Positions 25,085 through 32,521 of a stretch of 50,927 bases of DNA are shown here, one piece after another. Source of the DNA: Scatosoma sp045650185 (GTDB taxonomy: Bacteria > Bacillota > Clostridia > Christensenellales > Borkfalkiaceae); contig JAZRQY010000004.1 in the NCBI GenBank assembly GCA_045650185.1, positions 1 to 50,927 of the forward strand, given 5' to 3'. The translations under genes and the position numbers were made by a program. The notes beneath the pieces are model-generated. The model was given only the letters and a program-made list of their open reading frames with translations, was not told the DNA's origin and did not search any database. Position 1 is the stretch's first letter. Each line of letters starts with the position of its first letter.

Positions 25085-25792
25085 ATGACGGGGGCAGGTA
25101 CGAAACGAATTATTGCGATCGGCGGTGGAGAACTGAAGGAAAGGACGACACTTGCCATAGACGAATACATTGTAGGGCTGGCAAAAGCGGCGGCAGGGGA
25201 ACGCAGAGCAAACGCTCTGTTTATTCCCACGGCAAGCCACGATTTTATGCCGTATTACAACACTTTTCACAAGGTTTACACGGGGGTATTCGACGTCAAA
25301 ACGGACGTTTTGCTGTCTGTGTTTAAGGAACCTGATATCGAAAAGTGGCGCGGTAAGATTGCCAAAGCGGACGTTATCTACGTGGGCGGCGGCGACACGG
25401 TGTTTATGATCGAGCATTGGAAGAAAGTGGGCTTATTGCCGCTTTTGGAAGAGGCTTATAATAGCGGAAAATTGATTGCGGGCTTATCGGCAGGGGCAAT
25501 CTGTTGGTTTGAGGATATTTACACGGATTCGCTGAAAACGGAGGACGGAACGCAGTATGCGATGTTCCAAGGTTTGGGCTGGGTAAAAGGAAAAATTTCT
25601 CCGCATTATGGCGCAAGAATGCTTGACTTCGATAAAATAGTGTGTTATAATTACCAACGTGCTTTAGCGATAGAGGACAATGCGGCGCTCGTTATCGAGG
25701 ACGGCGAAGTGGTAGGCAGTATCACGTCGGGTGGCAATGCGTATTGGCTTTTAGTAGACGAAAGCGGTAGACTTACAAAAGAAAAAATATAA
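25085..25792 (+). CDS. Peptidase E-like (S51) serine peptidase
   Basis: A 235-aa protein of the S51 class-I glutamine amidotransferase-like fold. IIAIGGGELKE comes first, then DVIYVGGGDTVFM and the nucleophile elbow GLSAGAICWFED. The family includes alpha-aspartyl dipeptidases and cyanophycinases, so substrate is uncertain. ATG 25085 is chosen; the longer frame overlaps upp. It is the last protein gene of the run; a GGGC/GCCC hairpin (about 25791-25811) and tRNA-Leu follow. Confidence 0.82.
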   Translation: MTGAGTKRIIAIGGGELKERTTLAIDEYIVGLAKAAAGERRANALFIPTASHDFMPYYNTFHKVYTGVFDVKTDVLLSVFKEPDIEKWRGKIAKADVIYVGGGDTVFMIEHWKKVGLLPLLEEAYNSGKLIAGLSAGAICWFEDIYTDSLKTEDGTQYAMFQGLGWVKGKISPHYGARMLDFDKIVCYNYQRALAIEDNAALVIEDGEVVGSITSGGNAYWLLVDESGRLTKEKI

Positions 25793-25817
25793 TGGGCAGC
25801 AAGCCCATTATAAAAAT

Positions 25818-25902
25818 GCGGATGTGGCGAAACTGGCAGACGCGCAGGTTTCAGGTTCCTGTGGGTAACTCCGTATGGGTTCAAATCCCTTCATCCGCAC
25901 CA
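25818..25902 (+). tRNA. tRNA-Leu (anticodon CAG)
   Basis: A class II tRNA: acceptor GCGGATG/CATCCGC, D-arm with TGGCAGACGC, anticodon loop TTCAGGT, variable arm, T-loop and encoded CCA. Confidence 0.92.
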
Positions 25903-25903
25903 G

Positions 25904-25942
25904 AAAAAGACTCAGGATTGGATACAATTCTGAGTCTTTTTC
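25904..25942 (+). terminator. Rho-independent terminator after tRNA-Leu
   Basis: AAAAAGACTCAG (25904-25915) pairs perfectly with 25930-25941, starting right after the CCA. Confidence 0.85.
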
Positions 25943-25943
25943 A

Positions 25944-26118
25944 ATTAAATCCGCCTGCGTCGGAATAAATCCACTTCGTGGATGAAATCGCTAAAGCGAT
26001 GAAATCTTGCTTCGCAAGGTTAAGGAGAGGCGGATTTAATTTCATCTGAGGTGGCATACCGAAGATTTCATCCGAGCTCACTCGGATTTCATCCTGCAAA
26101 GCAGGATTTCATTAAATT
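25944..26118. repeat. Hairpin-repeat (REP/MITE-like) element
   Basis: Perfect 13-bp inverted repeats (25944-25956 with 26028-26040, ATTAAATCCGCCT) bracket three short hairpins separated by GAAATC-like spacers. Two more hairpins with the same spacer follow up to 26118. There is no ORF. It resembles interspersed palindromic elements common in Clostridia genomes. Confidence 0.6.
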
Positions 26119-26182
26119 GTATGGCTTGCCGGGATAATTTTCGTCCTTTCAAGCCTTTTTTGTTTTTAGCCGTAAAACATAA

Positions 26183-26237
26183 ATCGTTCAATTTATGGGG
26201 TATCGTTCAATTTATGGGGTATCGTTCAATTTATATA
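26183..26237 (+). repeat. 19-bp tandem repeat, 2.8 copies
   Basis: ATCGTTCAATTTATGGGGT occurs at 26183-26201 and 26202-26220, with a partial copy from 26221. The repeats end about 38 bases before the promoter at 26275. They could be binding sites for a regulator of the RNA or neighbouring genes. Confidence 0.7.
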
Positions 26238-26274
26238 TTTTTATAAAAATTCATATTTTTCTGTCACAAAACTA

Positions 26275-26303
26275 TTGAAATATCTTCTAAAAGGGTGTAT
26301 AAT
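26275..26303 (+). promoter_or_regulatory. Promoter of the 6S-like RNA
   Basis: TTGAAA at 26275-26280, 17 bases, TATAAT at 26298-26303. The expected transcription start (about 26310) coincides with the first base of the long closing stem. Confidence 0.7.
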
Positions 26304-26309
26304 AAATAT

Positions 26310-26472
26310 GCGAAACAAAATCGAATAAAGTAGAACTTGGGGTATTTTTATCTTTTTTGGGGATAGTATACTCTTTTTTCGGCAACCATATTGGTATGAA
26401 TTTGGTAAAATCGCAAATTCCAGCCATTATGGTTACGAGAGTGTATCCCGTTCTATTTTGATTTTGTTTCGC
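26310..26472 (+). ncRNA. Candidate 6S-like structured RNA
   Basis: The ends pair perfectly over 13 bp (26310-26322 with 26460-26472). The stem continues after a small bulge (26327-26336 with 26450-26459), then a roughly 23-base one-sided bubble, GGGATA/TATCCC (26360-26365 with 26444-26449), ACTC/GAGT, AACCATA/TATGGTT (26384-26390 with 26428-26434) and an apical hairpin (GAATTT/AAATTC). A rod of about 160 bases with a central bubble, own promoter and intrinsic terminator is the layout of 6S RNA, which binds sigma-A RNA polymerase. Primary-sequence similarity to known 6S RNA could not be judged by eye. It carries no ORF. Confidence 0.5.
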
Positions 26473-26495
26473 GACAATCGGAGTTTGCGTTTTTC

Positions 26496-26529
26496 GGTGC
26501 GGTTAACTTCGGTTGCCGCACTTTTTTAT
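26496..26529 (+). terminator. Terminator of the 6S-like RNA
   Basis: GTGCGG and TTAAC arms pair with GTTG and CCGCAC around a TTCG loop, followed by seven T residues. Confidence 0.75.
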
Positions 26530-26615
26530 TTGGAGGTTATATTGTTATGAGATAATATTTTTACCTAATTTAATTACTAATATTAACTTTATGAAATTAA
26601 AATAGGAGGATAAAA

Positions 26616-27461
26616 ATGTTTTGTAAATTTTGCGGAGCAGAGATAGATGAAAATTCATTGTTTTGCTCTAAATGTGGGGCGAAACAAATTAAAAGTGAAA
26701 TAGTTTCAAGCACTGCAGCAACGGAAAGTTCAATTGTATCTAAAGAAAAGAAAAATATTCCTGAAAAAGTTATTAATATCATAAGTAAATGTTGTTTTTG
26801 GTGTTTTATTGCTGGAATCGTAGGTTTAGGATTGTTTATTAGTATAGTCTTGGTTGGTCTAATTGCTTATGGTGAAGTATATTTATTTGATGGATATGAT
26901 TTTACCAAAGTGTTATCTATTATAAGTATAGTTCTTATGATGATAGGCTTGTGTAGTATTATTGCAAAATGCATTTTGTATTTTATATTTAAAATTGGAA
27001 AATTTCCAACAACCATAGTGAAAAGAATTTTTCTAATTGTTTTAGCTGTTGCTTGCTTGGGATGTTCTATATGGGGCTTTGTAGATTGTAATAATAGTTC
27101 AAAGTATGACTATGATGATTCTGGTTATAATTCATCAAACGGAAGTTCGATAGGTAGCTACGATAATACGGTAAGCAAATATGTAGGACTTTCTTTAAGT
27201 GTAACAAAAATTGAAACGAGGGGAAATTACACGTATGTTTACTGCAGTATTAAAAATGTAAGTCATTTATATGGTAACGCTACAATGTATCGATATGTTA
27301 AAGTTAAAGCTGTTTTTAAGGATAGATCTGGTTCTATGCTAGATACGGATTGGACGTATGCCATTGATTCTACTTGGCTAAATTCAGGTGAAACAAAAAC
27401 TTTTTATTATATGGTGCGGAACACCTCTGTAAAATCTGCAACATTATCCATTGTTGAATAA
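26616..27461 (+). CDS. Zinc-ribbon membrane protein
   Basis: A 281-aa protein with AGGAGGA before its ATG. An N-terminal zinc ribbon (FCKFCGAEIDENSLFCSKCGAK, residues about 2-25) is followed by a Ser/Thr linker and three hydrophobic segments (about 60-90, 105-130 and 137-158). Outside the membrane is a Ser/Asn/Tyr-rich linker and a beta-rich domain (about 190-281: YVGLSLSVTKIETRGNYTYVYCSIKN). This is the layout of zinc-ribbon plus FxLYD-type proteins of Firmicutes, with function unknown. It is AT-rich and 20 bases ahead of the next gene, probably an operon. Confidence 0.75.
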   Translation: MFCKFCGAEIDENSLFCSKCGAKQIKSEIVSSTAATESSIVSKEKKNIPEKVINIISKCCFWCFIAGIVGLGLFISIVLVGLIAYGEVYLFDGYDFTKVLSIISIVLMMIGLCSIIAKCILYFIFKIGKFPTTIVKRIFLIVLAVACLGCSIWGFVDCNNSSKYDYDDSGYNSSNGSSIGSYDNTVSKYVGLSLSVTKIETRGNYTYVYCSIKNVSHLYGNATMYRYVKVKAVFKDRSGSMLDTDWTYAIDSTWLNSGETKTFYYMVRNTSVKSATLSIVE

Positions 27462-27480
27462 AAATAAAAGGAGTTATATT

Positions 27481-27996
27481 ATGAAAAAATTATTGAGCGT
27501 TTGTATATTTAGTATGTTTATTGCAATTACTGCATTATCTTCTTGTGCTAAGCATGAGTGTGTAGGAGAATGGGAAACAATAAAAACACCGACAATTATT
27601 AGTGTAGGGTTACAGGAGTATTGTTGTGAAGAATGCGGTAAAACAACTCAACAAGAGATCCCCGCACTTGGGATTGAAAAGGGACAAGAACTTTTGACGG
27701 GAACGTGGTGTAATTTGGATCCCAAGAATATTACATCGAATGATTTCGCTGTTTTTGTAGATGTGCATGAGGGTTTCTTTAATTCATTTTTTTATATATT
27801 TGGAACACTGCATGATAATGTGACAGGGGGTACATATACTTTTACGGATAGCACAATCGTTTTTAAATTTCCCGATGGTAAAATCTGGGGAGCTTATGAG
27901 TATACAATCGAAGAAGGTCAAATTAAAAAATTAATATCCATTGATGTAGACGACGGATCCAAAGGGGATGTCTATTTAAAATACGAAATAAAATAA
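27481..27996 (+). CDS. Small lipoprotein with a Cys/His unit
   Basis: The start at 27481 follows AAAAGGAG; the frame from 27451 overlaps the previous gene. The 171-aa product has a lipobox LSSC (Cys about residue 22) and then HECVGEWETIKTPTI..GLQEYCCEECGKTTQQEIPALG, the same HxxC...C..CG unit found in the 7110 and 8427 proteins. The rest (about 70-171) is a beta-rich domain with GTWCNLDPKN and GTYTFTDSTIVFKF, like small lipocalin-type folds. Function unknown. Confidence 0.7.
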   Translation: MKKLLSVCIFSMFIAITALSSCAKHECVGEWETIKTPTIISVGLQEYCCEECGKTTQQEIPALGIEKGQELLTGTWCNLDPKNITSNDFAVFVDVHEGFFNSFFYIFGTLHDNVTGGTYTFTDSTIVFKFPDGKIWGAYEYTIEEGQIKKLISIDVDDGSKGDVYLKYEIK

Positions 27997-28112
27997 AGAT
28001 GGTTAACCAAAAAGAGATAAATAGGTGCAAGCCTTTCACCGAAACGCACCCATAACGCTAAAATTTGCACCCATAAATAAGTGGTATCGAAATTTTAGGT
28101 TACTCACACGCA

Positions 28113-28137
28113 AACGCACCCATGACGGGTGCGTTTC
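28113..28137 (+). terminator. Terminator in the 27997-28339 gap
   Basis: AAACGCACCC pairs with GGGTGCGTTT around a short loop and is followed by CTTT. ACGCACCCAT also occurs at 28053 and a related GCACCCATAA at 28067, so the stretch has a short repeated motif but no gene. Confidence 0.6.
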
Positions 28138-28242
28138 TTTGTGGCAGGGACGGGGTTTTATCCAAAGCCTTGCCGTGATGAGGGAAAGAGAAACGCAAGA
28201 AAAAAAAGGAAAAAGAAAATCGTCAAAACAATGCAAAAATTC

Positions 28243-28271
28243 TTGATAAAAAGGGTTTTTTGTTGTATAAT
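28243..28271 (+). promoter_or_regulatory. Promoter of the MBL-GDPD gene
   Basis: TTGATA at 28243-28248, 17 bases, TATAAT at 28266-28271. The following leader carries a segment (28312-28340) similar to the tRNA-like arms in the MITE. Confidence 0.65.
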
Positions 28272-28354
28272 AGTCGTGCTTGCTCGCGCCGAATAGCGAC
28301 AAAAGCAGATATGTGTAGGTTGATAAGACTTGTCGGCTTATGGGGGATATTACG

Positions 28355-29815
28355 ATGGCAGAGAAAATAATGACGAAAGTTGCGCCCTTTAGAATGATCG
28401 GAAATTTGTATTTCGTGGGCACGAAAGAGGCGTCCTCGCACTTGATTGATACGGGGGACGGGCTCATCCTCATTGATACGGGCTACGAGGCGTGCGCGGA
28501 TATGATTGTCGAATCTATGCAGACGCTCGGGTTTGATATCAAAGATGTGAAAATCATTCTGCATTCGCACGGCCATTACGACCATACGGATGCTACGGCA
28601 AAGCTGTTGACGCTTGCTCCGCAAGCGAAGACGTACTTGTCCTTCCACGACATCCGCTACATAAGAGGGTTTACGCCCGATTACGACATCTGCGACGGCG
28701 ATATTATCAAGCTCGGAAATACGGAGATTGAGTGTCTGTTCACCCCCGGCCACACCGAGGGCTCGGTGTCCTTCTTTATGGACGTCGAAGAGGACGGGCA
28801 AACCTACCGCGCGGCGATGTTCGGCGGCTCTGGCACCAACCAACTGAAGAAGAATTTCATGAACGATTGGAAGGTTCCTTACCTTTGCAGAGGGCTGTTC
28901 TTTGACAGCACCGAACGCTTGATGAAAATCAAGGTAGACGTGATGATCGGCAACCATACTTGGCAGAACCACACCCTTGAAAAGGGTGAAATGATGAAAA
29001 CCGCCACCGTCAACCCCTTTATTGATCCCTTGGAATGGGGTGCATATTTGCAGAAATTGCACGACCGTTTATGGGTGATTATTAACGAAGAAAGCAGCAC
29101 GAGATTTATCTGCTACGCGCACCGTGGGGCAAGTCAATACTTCCCCGAAAACACGATGACCTCTTTCCGTGAGGGTGTTAAGATGGGCGCAAACGGTATC
29201 GAAACGGACGTCCAAAGAACAAAGGACGGCGTGCTGGTGCTCTTCCACGACGATACGCTGATGCGTGTGACGGGGGAAGAGGGCAGTATCTCTGATTACA
29301 CCTACGAGGAATTGCAGAATTTCTGGGTGAAAAAGGGCGACTTGCAGGACAAAATCCCTACTTTGGAAGCGTTTTTGCAGGAATTTGGCGACAAGGAGCT
29401 TGCCTTCGCCATCGAATTGAAGGTGGACGGCTTGGAAAAGGACGTCGTGGATATGCTGTATCAATACGGCGTAGACAAAAAGACGATTGTCACCTCGTTC
29501 GGCTTTGATCGCCTGTGTAAAGTAAAAGAATACGACCCCCTCGTGCACGTAGGGTATTTAACTAAGGACGTGAGCGACGAGGTTGTCCAAAGAACGCACG
29601 CCTGCGGGATTGACGAGCTTTGCCCTCGCGCGAGTTTGGTGACGGCGGAACAAGTTGTCGCTTGGCATAGAATGGGCTTTAACGTTCGTGCTTGGGGTGT
29701 GGGCGACGAGGAAACGATGCGTAAGCTCTGCGAAGCAGGGGTGGACGGTATGACGGTCAATCCCCCCGACGTTTTACTTCGCATTTTGGAAGAGAGAAGC
29801 GCCGATAAGGAATAA
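28355..29815 (+). CDS. Fusion: metallo-beta-lactamase fold hydrolase + glycerophosphodiester phosphodiesterase
   Basis: A single 486-aa frame with two enzymes. The N-terminal half (about 1-235) is an MBL-fold hydrolase: LIDTGDGLILIDTGY, metal motif HSHGHYDH (about 69-76), TPGHTEGSVSFF and a late IGNHT. The C-terminal half (about 253-486) is a GDPD: AHRGASQYFPENT, IETDVQRTKDG, LFHDDTL, AIELKV and AGVDGMTVNPP. GDPDs release glycerol-3-phosphate from glycerophosphodiesters. No frameshift or stop is seen at the joint. ATG 28355 is favoured (GGGGGAT upstream); ATG 28340 is the alternative. The pairing suggests consecutive steps on a phosphodiester or ester substrate; that is inference. Confidence 0.85.
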   Translation: MAEKIMTKVAPFRMIGNLYFVGTKEASSHLIDTGDGLILIDTGYEACADMIVESMQTLGFDIKDVKIILHSHGHYDHTDATAKLLTLAPQAKTYLSFHDIRYIRGFTPDYDICDGDIIKLGNTEIECLFTPGHTEGSVSFFMDVEEDGQTYRAAMFGGSGTNQLKKNFMNDWKVPYLCRGLFFDSTERLMKIKVDVMIGNHTWQNHTLEKGEMMKTATVNPFIDPLEWGAYLQKLHDRLWVIINEESSTRFICYAHRGASQYFPENTMTSFREGVKMGANGIETDVQRTKDGVLVLFHDDTLMRVTGEEGSISDYTYEELQNFWVKKGDLQDKIPTLEAFLQEFGDKELAFAIELKVDGLEKDVVDMLYQYGVDKKTIVTSFGFDRLCKVKEYDPLVHVGYLTKDVSDEVVQRTHACGIDELCPRASLVTAEQVVAWHRMGFNVRAWGVGDEETMRKLCEAGVDGMTVNPPDVLLRILEERSADKE

Positions 29816-29843
29816 ATAGCAAAGAATAAGGAAAGGTGGAAAT

Positions 29844-30692
29844 ATGGAAATTTTGTACATGGGTACGGCTGCGGAAGAACGCATCCCGGGAATGTTTTGC
29901 AACTGCGAATTGTGTCAAAAATCGTTGAAGCTTGGCGGTAAGAATATTCGTACTCGTGCGCAGGCTTTGATTGACGGCGAGCTGCTGGTGGACTTCGGCG
30001 CAGACACTTATGCGCATTTCCTCCGTGAAGGTAGAACGCTTTGGGATATTCGCAATATCCTGCTTACCCACTCTCATCCCGACCATTTGACGTTGGAGGT
30101 TTTCTCCTCGCGCAACCATTGGCTGAGTGCGGAAACCTGTAAATACCCTACGCTCAAACTCTACACTAGCCAAGGGGTCATTGATAAGATCTGGCGCGTG
30201 GTGGAAGCGCGTGGCTTGGAAAGGGAGCTGATTGAGAAATTCTGGGAATTTATTCCTATGGAATACTTCCAGCCGATTGATATCGACGGCTACATGGTTA
30301 CCCCGTTGCCTGCTCGTCACGCCGTGCCTGAACAGGCGTTCATTTTCCTCATTGAAAAGGACGGCAAGAGTATCTTCTACGGCAACGATACGGGTACGTT
30401 CGGCACGGAAGTAGAGGAGTGGCTTGCGGCAAACAACAAGCATATCGACCTTTTGAGCTTGGACTGCACGAAGGGGGATATCGAAACCCCGTACTACGGG
30501 CATATGTCCATGAGCCAAGGCCGCGCAATCGCAGACCGTTTCATCGAAAAGAAGGTCGTAGACGAAAGGACGAAATTGTACTACACCCACTTTGCGCACG
30601 GCTGTAAAATGACGCACGACGAGCTTGCAAAGGTAGCTAAGGAAAAGTACGGCTTTGAAATTACTTACGATGGCTTCCGCTTAGAAGTATAA
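29844..30692 (+). CDS. MBL-fold hydrolase (PhnP/RNase Z-like)
   Basis: A 282-aa metallohydrolase. It has MGTAAEERIPGMFCNCELCQKS with a CxCxxC metal site at the N-terminus, as in PhnP-type phosphodiesterases, then LLTHSHPDHL, LPARHAV, FYGNDTGTF and THFAHGCKMTHDE. PhnP enzymes cleave cyclic phosphodiesters. It lies 28 bases after the MBL-GDPD gene with AAAGGTGG ahead, so they form a probable two-gene operon for organophosphate processing. The true substrate is not known. Confidence 0.8.
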   Translation: MEILYMGTAAEERIPGMFCNCELCQKSLKLGGKNIRTRAQALIDGELLVDFGADTYAHFLREGRTLWDIRNILLTHSHPDHLTLEVFSSRNHWLSAETCKYPTLKLYTSQGVIDKIWRVVEARGLERELIEKFWEFIPMEYFQPIDIDGYMVTPLPARHAVPEQAFIFLIEKDGKSIFYGNDTGTFGTEVEEWLAANNKHIDLLSLDCTKGDIETPYYGHMSMSQGRAIADRFIEKKVVDERTKLYYTHFAHGCKMTHDELAKVAKEKYGFEITYDGFRLEV

Positions 30693-30724
30693 TTTCCTAC
30701 AAAATTTCCTACAAAATGCGGCGC

Positions 30725-31020
30725 AATACGGAGTTGCGCTACGCGCAGTGAAGTTGTGTTTGCGCACAGTGAAGTTTTTGCTGGGCAAAAGTGAAGTTGC
30801 GCTATACGCAGTGAAGTTTTCGCAGTAGCGAAAGTGAAGTGGAATCTATTTTTATTGTATATAACAAAAAAGAAAGAGCATACATGCAAGAAAAAATCTT
30901 GTGTATGCTCTTTTTTTGTTGAAGTTGAATTTTTCCATAACTTCGCCTTTAGGCGAAACTTCACTCACGTTAGTAGAAATTCACTATCAAAGATAACTTC
31001 ACTTGCCTGCAAGGCAAACT
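30725..31020. repeat. GTGAAGTT hairpin array around a terminator
   Basis: Plus-strand units of a short hairpin then GTGAA repeat about every 15-23 bases from 30735 to 30840, for example GCGCTACGCGC and TTTTCGCAGTAGCGAAA. From 30925 the same unit appears in the opposite orientation (AACTTCAC with CGCCTTTAGGCG, TTGCCTGCAAGGCAA). The halves flank a terminator. There is no cas gene and the hairpins vary, so it is a palindromic repeat, not CRISPR. No gene is seen in 30693-31035. Confidence 0.65.
30873..30918 (+). terminator. Strong terminator downstream of the MBL genes
   Basis: AAAGAGCATACA and CAAGA (30873-30891) pair with TCTTG and TGTATGCTCTTT, followed by a T run. Confidence 0.8.
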
Positions 31021-31035
31021 TAGTTTTTCTGATGC

Positions 31036-32139
31036 TTATTTCGTCTTTTTCAAAAGTTCGGACAAAAGGGGTTGCAGGGATTTTGCGATACGATAGTATC
31101 CTAAATCGTTGGGGTGCAACATATCCGTAAAGCAGGAATCGATATCTTCCGTGCCCAAAAGCGTTCTGCCGTCTACAAAGTAGACGTTTTCGTCGCCTTC
31201 TGCTTTCATAATTTGGAAATTTTCGTAGATGTGCTCTCTCTTTTCCTTGATTTCCTTCATCACGTAGTCGTTCATCGCGGGGATGGTGATGAGGATAATG
31301 GGGGTGGTGGGGTGCTTTGCACGGATCTTACGGTACATAGGCATGTGAACCGCCTTCAAGTCCTCCAACGAACGCACGTTGCCGTCGAAGTCGAGCACGT
31401 AAATCGAGGGATCCAAGTCCGCAAGATAGTCCGCCATAATCGGTTCGCCTCTGCCGTTTCCGGAGAAGCCGAGGTTGATAAAGTCGGTGTCACAAAGGCG
31501 GCAAAGAATGGATACGTAATCGTTGCCTGCACGGGAAACGCACGCGCCCTGCGTCATGGACGTACCATAGACAACGACGGGTTTCTCGTCGTAGGTGTAG
31601 GGCTTAGCTTTCAAGAGCTGACAGCCTTCCTTTAACCCGATTTCCACGTCGTAAATTTTCTCGCTGTAGTTGGGCATATAAATCTCTACGTCGTATACGC
31701 CTTTTTCACGAGTGCGATAAATTCCGTCGTAGAACATTATATCATTTTCTGCGTTTTGCCATTGGTCGAAACCTGCGCGGATGTATCCGTCGAACACGCC
31801 GTTCACGTACACGCAAAGCCCGCAACGAGCGAACAGGGAATAATTCCAACTCATATTCAATTTCACCGATTTTACTCTAATGGTGATATAGGGGGAATCC
31901 GTTCTAAAACGGATACGACCGCCTACGGTGCAACGAGAAAGCACCTTGACACCGGGGCTAACTTGGTCTGCGATTTCCCTATTCATACGGTAGTAGCAGC
32001 CAGCCTCTTCATCGTAAAATACGCCGCGCATATCGAAGGCGGAATCGGTGGCGTTTTTCCATACGATATCCGTTTCCGTGATAGCGGTTTTGGCAAAGTT
32101 TGTGTCAATTTTTGCAATGTCCATTTTTTCAATAGCCAT
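31036..32139 (-). CDS. SGNH/GDSL esterase with N-terminal jelly-roll domain
   Basis: A 367-aa protein with no signal peptide. Residues about 40-180 form a beta-sandwich (VGGRIRFRTDSPYITIRVKSV...), as in CE2/SGNH esterases. The SGNH domain then shows block I YGTSMTQGACVSR (Ser nucleophile; GTS in place of GDS), block II NLGFSGNGRGE (Gly, Asn) and block V DMLHPNDLGY (Asp and His). These enzymes deacylate carbohydrates. AAGGAG lies 9 bases before the ATG. It is divergent from the ABC/PUL operon and could deacetylate the sugars that operon takes up. Confidence 0.85.
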   Translation of the reverse strand: MAIEKMDIAKIDTNFAKTAITETDIVWKNATDSAFDMRGVFYDEEAGCYYRMNREIADQVSPGVKVLSRCTVGGRIRFRTDSPYITIRVKSVKLNMSWNYSLFARCGLCVYVNGVFDGYIRAGFDQWQNAENDIMFYDGIYRTREKGVYDVEIYMPNYSEKIYDVEIGLKEGCQLLKAKPYTYDEKPVVVYGTSMTQGACVSRAGNDYVSILCRLCDTDFINLGFSGNGRGEPIMADYLADLDPSIYVLDFDGNVRSLEDLKAVHMPMYRKIRAKHPTTPIILITIPAMNDYVMKEIKEKREHIYENFQIMKAEGDENVYFVDGRTLLGTEDIDSCFTDMLHPNDLGYYRIAKSLQPLLSELLKKTK

Positions 32140-32193
32140 GACGAATTGCTCCTTTTTTGTTCTTTGGTTGTTTCCAAAGCTGATTTTTATTAA

Positions 32194-32221
32194 AGTATAC
32201 GCTATTTTTTGAAAAAGTCAA
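32194..32221 (-). promoter_or_regulatory. Promoter of the SGNH esterase gene
   Basis: On the minus strand, TTGACT (32216-32221), a 16-base spacer and TATACT (32194-32199). The rest of 32222-32409 is AT-rich and shows only an 18-bp ATATATATGTATATATAT-like run near 32341. Confidence 0.6.
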
Positions 32222-32409
32222 GTATATTTCTGCTTTTTTTATACCAAAGCCCTTAAAATATTTAAAAAGTCAAGAAAGTTGCCGTAAATGCCGTCAAAAA
32301 CGGGCAAAAACGCAAGAAAATAAATTACAAAATCCTCGAATATATATGTATATATATTACTTTTTTACTTAAATTTTAATACAAAAAGACGATTATCTAT
32401 AAAATACGC

Positions 32410-32438
32410 TTGACAGGAGGGGTCATTCCATTTATTAT
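32410..32438 (+). promoter_or_regulatory. Promoter of the sugar-uptake operon
   Basis: TTGACA at 32410-32415, 17 bases, TATTAT at 32433-32438. The 80-base leader contains a CAATCG/CGATTG hairpin (32448-32468). Confidence 0.65.
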
Positions 32439-32521
32439 ATAAATGGGCAATCGTGCTGACTGCGATTGTTCACGCAACAAAAAAAACAAAAAAAATTTAT
32501 ATTTTTCAAAGAGGTGTTTTT

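Noticed and set aside
25944..26118. CRISPR-like array
   Set aside because: The units are hairpins of differing sequence joined by a short constant spacer, the reverse of CRISPR layout, and there are no cas genes.
30725..31020. CRISPR-like GTGAAGTT array
   Set aside because: Repeats of only about 8 bases, hairpins as the variable parts, opposite orientations on the two sides, and no cas genes.
32222..32521. Riboswitch in the leader of the sugar-uptake operon
   Set aside because: The leader after the promoter is short and AT-rich with only one small hairpin; no known aptamer pattern is visible.
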